Shown here: piece by piece, positions 58,760-64,000 of the stretch | Numbering within the stretch: position 1 is the first letter of the stretch | How the letters are laid out: every line of letters begins with the position of its first letter | NCBI GenBank assembly: GCA_043808305.1 | Contig: JAZDFB010000089.1 | Coordinates: forward strand, 12,666-76,665 | Reading direction: 5' to 3' | Source: JBBAAP01 sp043808305 | Lineage (GTDB): Bacteria; Planctomycetota; MHYJ01; JACQXL01 | Length of the DNA: 64,000 nucleotides | Translations under genes and position numbers: made by a program | Notes under the pieces: model-generated | Told to the model about the DNA's origin: nothing | Seen by the model: the letters and a program-made list of their open reading frames with translations, nothing else | Database searches by the model: none

Positions 58760-59629
58760 TCAAATATCCCCATTGTTTTCCCTCTGGGGCTCAATATGTA
58801 TGACAATATATGATTCGACCATAGTTTTTTTTACGTCTTGCTCGATATTGTGGCAGAGCTGGTGCGCTTCGGTCAAGGGAGTGTCTTTGTTGACCCTGAG
58901 ATGAATATCTATTTCGCGCCGGTTGCCGGATTTGCGGGTGCGCAGCTTGTGGTAGCTGGCTACCTGTGGATAGGCCGTGATAATTTTTATTATCATGTTA
59001 GTTTCTTCTTCGGGCAAAGAACGGTCCAGCAGGTCGTGGACCGATTTTATGGTCAGATCTACGGAAGCCTTTATTATCATCAGGGCAACCAGCACGGCAA
59101 CTACCGGGTCAAGAATAACAATACCGGTCAGCTTGATAAGCACCAACCCGAGCATAACGCCGGCCGAGGTGTAGACGTCGGTCAAAAGATGCCAGGCATC
59201 AGCTTCCAGGGCAATAGAACCAGTTTTTTTGGATGTTTTAAACAACTGCCGCGAGATAATGATATTAATCAAAGCCGAAATAAACATAACTGCGATGCCG
59301 GCTTCCAGGCTTTGTATTTCTACACCATGCAGGAATTTCCTGACGGCCTCGTAGATAATCAGCCCGGCGGCCATAAAAATAAGAGTAGCTTCAAAGAACC
59401 CGGAAACATTTTCAAATTTGCCGTGGCCATAGGCGTGTTCCTTGTCGGCCGGTACGGAGGCTTTTTTGATGGAGAAGAACGCCACGATGCTGGCTATCAA
59501 GTCAATGCCGGAATGAATGGCTTCCGAAATAACACTGACGGAGTTCATCATTACACCGGCGATAATCTTGAAAACTATCAGCGCGGTATTGGAAAAAATG
59601 GATAATAAAGCGGCGTTTTGCTTGGTCAA
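58760..59629 (-). CDS. Cation diffusion facilitator (FieF/CDF family)
   Basis: About 289 residues from a TTG at 59629, which has AAAGGAG 7 bp upstream; an upstream ATG frame adds a basic stretch without a ribosome-binding site and would be unlike the family. Six membrane helices, with metal motifs HSGIDLIAS and HAYGHGKFENVSG (helix 2-3 region), DAWHLLTDVYTS (helix 5), and a cytoplasmic domain ending IDIHLRVNKDTPLTEAHQLCHNIEQDV. Proton-coupled efflux of Zn, Fe or a similar ion. Confidence 0.9.
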   Translation of the reverse strand: MTKQNAALLSIFSNTALIVFKIIAGVMMNSVSVISEAIHSGIDLIASIVAFFSIKKASVPADKEHAYGHGKFENVSGFFEATLIFMAAGLIIYEAVRKFLHGVEIQSLEAGIAVMFISALINIIISRQLFKTSKKTGSIALEADAWHLLTDVYTSAGVMLGLVLIKLTGIVILDPVVAVLVALMIIKASVDLTIKSVHDLLDRSLPEEETNMIIKIITAYPQVASYHKLRTRKSGNRREIDIHLRVNKDTPLTEAHQLCHNIEQDVKKTMVESYIVIHIEPQRENNGDI

Positions 59630-59882
59630 GAGGTTTCTCCTTTGTCTCCAAAATACTAATTTTATTATATCTAAAATTATATCTGGAAGTCCCGCAGAGA
59701 AACCTCTGCTGCGCCGGCATGTTACCGGCGCCCGGTAAGTCAACCTGATCTTCTCACTGGTAAAATTTAGTTAAATATGAAACTTTGTCAATAAATTCAG
59801 TATTGTATTCACATCATTTTATACATCTCCGTTATAGTGAATTATCCCCTTAGATTAGGCAACCTTTCACCCCCCTAAAATC

Positions 59883-59910
59883 TTGACATTTAAAAATGAG
59901 GTTTTATACT
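59883..59910 (+). promoter_or_regulatory. Leaderless promoter of the FHA-cyclase gene
   Basis: Consensus TTGACA (59883-59888), 16 bp, TATACT (59905-59910). The ATG starts at 59919, 8 bp beyond the -10 box, so transcription should begin at or next to the ATG. No Shine-Dalgarno sequence is present. Confidence 0.65.
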
Positions 59911-59918
59911 GTAATATT

Positions 59919-61082
59919 ATGGGTCGTTTGATTATTAAGTTAGGCAACCGCGTGGTTAAGGATATATTCCTGAACAAACCGGTATTCCGCATCGGCCGGC
60001 TGGACGAAAATGACCTGCCTTTGGCGGACAACCTGGCTTCGCGCCACCACTGTGAAATCGTGCTCAAGGATAGTAAATACACCCTGGTCGACCTGAAAAG
60101 CGCCAATGGAACCCTGCTTAACAAGAAAAGAGTTACCTCGTGCGTTCTGGCCGACAACGATGAAATCCAGATAGGCGCTTATAGCCTGGTTTTTAATGAG
60201 GGCTCATCGTTTGTGATACCGGGTTCCAGCCCGATGCACCCTGCGGCGGCCGGGCCCGCCCCAGGCGCACCGCTCAAGCCGGCGCCAGGCTCGCCTTTCG
60301 GCAGTGATATAGTTAAGAAAGTCACGGATATAAACGCATCATACCAAATTAATATTAAGGACATATTCAACAAAGGAGAATCTCTTTCGGCCGCGCCTTT
60401 GCCGGGTAACCTGACGGAAACCAAGGAAGGCAAGAAGTTCTTCCTGCTTTATCAATTAGGCAAAGCGGTAACCACCACGGAATCGCTCGAAGAGGTTATG
60501 GACATCGCCCTGACCTCTATATTCGATTTCATCAACGCGGAACGCGGCGTGATTATGCTCCTGAATAAGGCCACTAACCAACTGGTGCCACAACTCAGCC
60601 GGTATAAGAATAAGAAGGAACCGCCGACCGAACATATCAAGGTTTCCAGCACGATTACCAATAAAGTAATCGCGGACAAGGTTTCGATTATATCTTCAGA
60701 CGCAATGAGCGACGCCAGATTTTCGTCGGGCATGTCCATTACCCAACAGAATATCCGCTCGGCGCTGTGCGTGCCGCTCTGGGAAAAGGACGACGTGCTC
60801 GGGGTAATTTACGTGGATAACCTGGTTCGGGCTCATTCTTTTACCAACGACGACCTGGACCTGATGACGGCTCTTTCCAACCAGGTGGCCATCCGCATCA
60901 AGCAGGACGAACTTTATGATAAACTCCAGAAAGAAGCCTTGGTCCGAACCAACCTGGAACGATATCACTCGCCGGACGTAGCCGCGATGATTATCTCCAA
61001 GGGCGTAACGCTGGATGTCCAGGAAAAGGATATCACGGTGCTTTTTGCCGATATCCAGAACTTTACGACGCTGTCCGAGTAG
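59919..61082 (+). CDS. FHA-GAF protein with N-terminal part of a class III cyclase domain
   Basis: 387 residues. FHA domain (MGRLIIKLGNRVVKDIFLNKPVFRIGRLDENDLPL, DNLASRHHCEIVL, SANGTLLN; about 1-95) that would bind phosphothreonine; a Pro-rich linker; a GAF domain (about 185-340: LEEVMDIALTSIFDFINAERGVIMLL..NIRSALCVPLWEKDDVLGVIYVD); and the start of a nucleotidyl cyclase domain (DVAAMIISKG, ITVLFADIQNFTTLSE) with the first metal Asp. It is cut there by TAG (61080-61082), directly followed by ATG, and the rest of the cyclase domain continues in the same frame to 61649. Either a recent nonsense mutation or two separately translated halves. Confidence 0.87.
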   Translation: MGRLIIKLGNRVVKDIFLNKPVFRIGRLDENDLPLADNLASRHHCEIVLKDSKYTLVDLKSANGTLLNKKRVTSCVLADNDEIQIGAYSLVFNEGSSFVIPGSSPMHPAAAGPAPGAPLKPAPGSPFGSDIVKKVTDINASYQINIKDIFNKGESLSAAPLPGNLTETKEGKKFFLLYQLGKAVTTTESLEEVMDIALTSIFDFINAERGVIMLLNKATNQLVPQLSRYKNKKEPPTEHIKVSSTITNKVIADKVSIISSDAMSDARFSSGMSITQQNIRSALCVPLWEKDDVLGVIYVDNLVRAHSFTNDDLDLMTALSNQVAIRIKQDELYDKLQKEALVRTNLERYHSPDVAAMIISKGVTLDVQEKDITVLFADIQNFTTLSE

Positions 61083-61649
61083 ATGCGCCCGACAGAAATC
61101 GCGGCGATGCTCAACAACTTCTTCGAAACAGCCACCCAGACGGTGTTCAAATATAAAGGCAGCATAAACAAGTACATCGGCGACGCGGTCATGGCCATAT
61201 TCGGCGCGCCGGTTCCGATGGAAGACCATCCGGCCAATGCGGTTATGGCCGCGGTCAAGATGATGGAAGCCATCGGCAAACGCAAGGAAGAAATCCCCTG
61301 CAACCTGCGCATCGGCATTAATACCGGCATCGTGGTGGCCGGAAACGTCGGCTCAAAACAACGTATTGAATACACGGTTCTGGGCGATACGGTCAACGTG
61401 GCCAGCCGCCTGAACCAATACGGCCAATCCAATGAGGTAGTCATCGGAGAAGAAACTTACAAACGCGTTGTTAACGCCGGATTACCGCTTAAGTTCAAAG
61501 ACCTGGGCACGGCCAAGCTCAAAGGCAAAGAAAAAGAGGTCAAGGTCTATCAGGTCTATTTAGACCATTCCAAGGAACCCTCGTTCGAACAAGCCGAAAC
61601 GATAGCCGCTCCGATTAACCCGCTTACCGAACAGAAAAAAACAACCTGA
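61083..61649 (+). CDS. C-terminal part of the split class III adenylate/guanylate cyclase
   Basis: 188 residues in the same frame as the upstream gene, separated only by TAG. RPTEIAAMLNNFFETATQTVFKYKGSINKYIGDAVMAIFGAPV holds the second metal Asp, and GIGINTGIVVAGNVGSKQRIEYTVLGDTVNVASRL is the late catalytic motif with the transition-state Asn/Arg region. Alone it lacks the first metal-binding strand. ATG directly follows the TAG, so termination-reinitiation could produce it. No separate ribosome-binding site is evident. Its TGA overlaps the dxr start. Confidence 0.85.
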   Translation: MRPTEIAAMLNNFFETATQTVFKYKGSINKYIGDAVMAIFGAPVPMEDHPANAVMAAVKMMEAIGKRKEEIPCNLRIGINTGIVVAGNVGSKQRIEYTVLGDTVNVASRLNQYGQSNEVVIGEETYKRVVNAGLPLKFKDLGTAKLKGKEKEVKVYQVYLDHSKEPSFEQAETIAAPINPLTEQKKTT

Positions 61650-62908
61650 TGAAGAACATCATGGTGGCCGGTTCAACCGGCTCTATCGGCCAAAACGCAC
61701 TTAAAGTAATAAAGTCATCATTCTCCAATAAACCTTACAACTACCGTGTAACAGGATTGGTTGCTCATTCCAACTGGCGGGAGCTGCTGAAACAGATACA
61801 GGAATTCAGACCCGTGCAGGCTGTGCTCATGGACAAAGACGCCTGCACTATGCTAAAAAAACATTATCACGGCCGGACTAAAATACTATGCGGACCGGGC
61901 TGGGTCAGGGAGATGGCCACGGCCAGGGAAACCGACGTGGTGCTGGCGGCGGTAAGCGGGGGCAGCACTGGGCTGCCAATCAGCCTGTGGACCGTTGCGG
62001 CCGGAAAAACACTGGCCTTGGCCAATAAAGAATCTCTGGTCATGGCCGGCCGGATAATCACGTCGCTGGCCCGAAAGACCGGAGCGGTTATCGTGCCGGT
62101 TGACAGCGAACATAGCGCTATCTGGCAGTTAATCCGGTCGGCCGATTTGGCGACCTGCCGGTCAATGCAGAAGTCTCGGCTCTCTGCCTGCGTTCCAATA
62201 AACAGCCTCAGCGGCCGGTGCGGCAATCATCAGGAAATAAACCATATAATACTTACGGCATCGGGCGGGCCGTTTTACAAATACCCGGAAAACCGGCTCA
62301 GGCACGTGACGCCGGTCCAGGCGCTGAAACACCCAACCTGGCAAATGGGTTCAAAGATTACCATTGATTCGGCTACCATGATGAATAAAGCGCTGGAAAT
62401 TATCGAGGCGCATCACCTGTTTAATTTGCAATCCGAGCGCATCAGGGTGCTGATACACCCGCAATCCCTGGTGCATGGGCTGGTGGAGCTGTCGGATGGG
62501 ACGACCCTGGCGCATATTTCCAAACCGGATATGAAGATACCAATACGCTGTGCGCTGGCTTACGCCATGAAAAACAAGTCTGCTGATAATAACCGGGATT
62601 ACAAATCCGGATTAAACATCAACTACGGAACTTTGACCTTTGAAGAACCTGGCCGCTGCGCGTCTATGTTCCGGCAGGCGCTGGAATTGGGGCACGAGGT
62701 GGTTCGCCGGGGCGGCACCAGCGGCGCGGTCCTGAACGCGGCCAACGAGGAAGCCGTCCGGCTATTCCTCAAGAAACGCATCGGCTTTACCGATATAGTT
62801 AAATTGACCACCCGAGTTTTCGACAGGCATAAGGTTATCCGGGGACCATCTCTGGGCGACATCGTGCAGAGCGACAACTGGGCGCGTAACCAACTGAAAG
62901 CATACTAA
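61649..62908 (+). CDS. dxr: 1-deoxy-D-xylulose-5-phosphate reductoisomerase
   Basis: 419 residues. NADPH-binding VAGSTGSIGQNALKVI, LALANKESLVMAG, VPVDSEHSAIWQ (metal and substrate loop), ILTASGGPF, KITIDSATMMNKALEIIEAHHLF, HPQSLVHGLVELSDG and GTSGAVLNAANEEAV. Second step of the MEP isoprenoid pathway. Between HSAIWQ and ILTASGGPF there are about 40 residues (SADLATCRSMQKSRLSACV.. ) where many homologues have 10-25, a possible inserted segment. Followed after 2 bp by rseP, a common order. Confidence 0.95.
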   Translation: MKNIMVAGSTGSIGQNALKVIKSSFSNKPYNYRVTGLVAHSNWRELLKQIQEFRPVQAVLMDKDACTMLKKHYHGRTKILCGPGWVREMATARETDVVLAAVSGGSTGLPISLWTVAAGKTLALANKESLVMAGRIITSLARKTGAVIVPVDSEHSAIWQLIRSADLATCRSMQKSRLSACVPINSLSGRCGNHQEINHIILTASGGPFYKYPENRLRHVTPVQALKHPTWQMGSKITIDSATMMNKALEIIEAHHLFNLQSERIRVLIHPQSLVHGLVELSDGTTLAHISKPDMKIPIRCALAYAMKNKSADNNRDYKSGLNINYGTLTFEEPGRCASMFRQALELGHEVVRRGGTSGAVLNAANEEAVRLFLKKRIGFTDIVKLTTRVFDRHKVIRGPSLGDIVQSDNWARNQLKAY

Positions 62909-62910
62909 TT

Positions 62911-64000
62911 ATGACAGAAATATTCGGCGGAATTTTCTCCAACCTGAGCACAGTCATCATAATGATTGTCGGAATCGGCGTACTGATATTCGTTCACGAA
63001 CTGGGCCATTTCATCGTAGCCAAGCGCTCCAAAATCAAGGTTGAGGTGTTTTCTTTAGGCATGGGCCCGAAGATATGGGGATTCCAGAAAGGCGAGACGC
63101 TTTACCGAATTGGGCTTCTGCCGCTGGGCGGGTATGTCCGGATGGCCGGCGAGGTTCTGGAAGACCCGAATAAGCCTAAAGCGGATTACGAGTTCACGGC
63201 CAAGCCGCCGCTGGTCAGGGCGCAGGTGTTCGCAGCCGGCGCCATTATGAATTTCCTGTTCGCCTTCCCGGCCTGCATGCTGGCTTATATCATTGGATTA
63301 TATTTCCCTGTGCCGATTGTCGGATATATCAAACCCAACTCGACCGAATGGGAAAGCGGGATTCAGAATGGGGACCGTATTACGTCGGTAGTCTACGACA
63401 AAAAAGAAATGCCTATAACCAGTATAGATATGTACCGCCGCGAAGTGCTCCGGGCCAAGTCGGGGACCTTGCTTAATATTAAAGTTCAGCGCAACGGACA
63501 GGAACTGATCGTGCCGATCAAGGCGCAAGGTTCGGACAAACTGGGCATACTGCCGGCCCAAAATATCGTTATGAGTGTGCGACCTAATTCCGGCGCGGAT
63601 AAGGCTGGGCTTAAGAAGAACGATGAGATAATTATTATTAACGGCGAGGCGGTGTCGTCCGGCCGCGAGATAGGTGAACAAATCTACCAAAACCCGGGCA
63701 AACCGATAGCGCTCAAGGTAAAGCGCCCGACAAACCAGACCGGGAAATACGATGTGGTTGATTTAACAGTAACACCAGATATAATCAAAGAAGAATACTA
63801 TGATATTGAATTTGCCACACCACCGGTTATCTGGGCGGTTAAAACCGGCTCGCCGGCAGATAAGGCCGGGTTGGTGCGCGGGGACCGGATACTGGCCGTC
63901 AACGGAGAACAAATAAAATCATCCAATCGACTCAAAGAAATAATCAAATCCAGTCCGGGAAAGGAGCTCAGCGTCAGTGTCCGCCGGATCGAACCGGATG
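62911..64000 (+). CDS. rseP: Site-2 metalloprotease RseP, 3' end beyond the window
   Basis: The frame from ATG at 62911 stays open to the right edge (363 residues seen). IGVLIFVHELGHFIVAKRSKIKVEVFSLGMGPKIWG has the HExxH zinc motif near residue 30 within the first membrane helix. Two PDZ domains follow (VGYIKPNSTEWESGIQNGDRIT; AVKTGSPADKAGLVRGDRILAVNGEQI) plus a middle PDZ-like stretch (RPNSGADKAGLKKNDEIIIINGEAV). Intramembrane cleavage of an anti-sigma factor or similar substrate. The C-terminal LDG-type helix is outside the window. Confidence 0.93.
   Translation, partial: MTEIFGGIFSNLSTVIIMIVGIGVLIFVHELGHFIVAKRSKIKVEVFSLGMGPKIWGFQKGETLYRIGLLPLGGYVRMAGEVLEDPNKPKADYEFTAKPPLVRAQVFAAGAIMNFLFAFPACMLAYIIGLYFPVPIVGYIKPNSTEWESGIQNGDRITSVVYDKKEMPITSIDMYRREVLRAKSGTLLNIKVQRNGQELIVPIKAQGSDKLGILPAQNIVMSVRPNSGADKAGLKKNDEIIIINGEAVSSGREIGEQIYQNPGKPIALKVKRPTNQTGKYDVVDLTVTPDIIKEEYYDIEFATPPVIWAVKTGSPADKAGLVRGDRILAVNGEQIKSSNRLKEIIKSSPGKELSVSVRRIEPD

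Noticed and set aside
58760..59743. Longer form of the CDF transporter starting at 59743
   Set aside because: The extra N-terminus is unlike the family and lacks a ribosome-binding site; a TTG with AAAGGAG at 59629 gives the usual length.
4658..61082. Genome-wide reassignment of TAG
   Set aside because: At least eight genes in the window use TAG as an ordinary terminator at the expected length, so full recoding is unlikely.

Overview
The window reads as a chromosome segment from an uncultured, metagenome-type bacterium, most likely in or near the Planctomycetota. The pointers are a membrane protein with an N-terminal double-CxxC zinc ribbon and a C-terminal DUF1080-like sandwich, RCC1-repeat surface proteins, a large HExxHxxGxxH metalloprotease, and many small palindromic intergenic elements. 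The taxonomic call is inference. There is no rRNA; one tRNA (Pro, GGG) is present. Base composition is moderate, with AT-richer islands at 28-31 kb and 44-45 kb.

Layout. 1-6.5 kb: two unrecognised minus-strand genes (the first runs off the left edge), a 22-bp repeat array, a cruciform element, and a giant FN3/RCC1 lipoprotein gene cut by one in-frame TAG. 6.8-11.9 kb: a plus-strand acetyl-CoA operon (CoA-hydrolase/transferase fused to GNAT, ADP-forming acyl-CoA synthetase, BioD-like/DRTGG protein). 11.9-22.5 kb: a long minus-strand run of htrA-like protease, zinc-ribbon membrane protein, nusA, infB, rbfA, HEAT lipoprotein, rph, a soluble MgtE-like protein and an NRAMP-like transporter. 22.9-27.8 kb: cupin, zinc-ribbon protein, two radical SAM enzymes and cysteine synthase. 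28-31 kb: an AT-rich three-gene operon (unknown, PD-(D/E)XK-like, ADP-ribosylglycohydrolase) beside two repeat arrays. 32-35.5 kb: cysteine desulfurase, DsrC and a DsrM/DsrK-like pair. 35.6-38.4 kb: DUF4160/DUF2442 pair, methylmalonyl-CoA mutase catalytic subunit, epimerase and tRNA-Pro. 38.4-45 kb: accessory genes, MITE-like elements, CCA-adding enzyme and methyltransferase. 45-52 kb: LTA-synthase-like enzyme, gap-pgk and a metalloprotease. 52-64 kb: array five, a second RCC1 protein, rluA-like, nitroreductase, aspS, CDF transporter, an FHA-GAF-cyclase gene also split by TAG, dxr and the start of rseP.

The strongest unexplained signal is a set of five intergenic tandem arrays (about 1.0, 31.0, 31.5, 38.9 and 52.3 kb). 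All have a unit of exactly 22 bp but mostly different unit sequences, and three or four are about 14 units (308 bp) long. Next come a 72-78 bp two-hairpin palindromic element inserted in frame into two conserved enzymes (mutase and CCA-adding enzyme), in the manner of Rickettsia palindromic elements; two large genes each cut by a single TAG; several promoters whose -10 box lies only 7-8 bp before the start codon, implying leaderless mRNAs; and an unrecognised operon pairing a nuclease-like protein with an ADP-ribosylglycohydrolase.

Metabolically, the visible genes suggest acetate/acetyl-CoA interconversion with ATP conservation, part of the methylmalonyl-CoA pathway, lower glycolysis, a DsrC-linked thiol/disulfide electron circuit and MEP isoprenoid synthesis.
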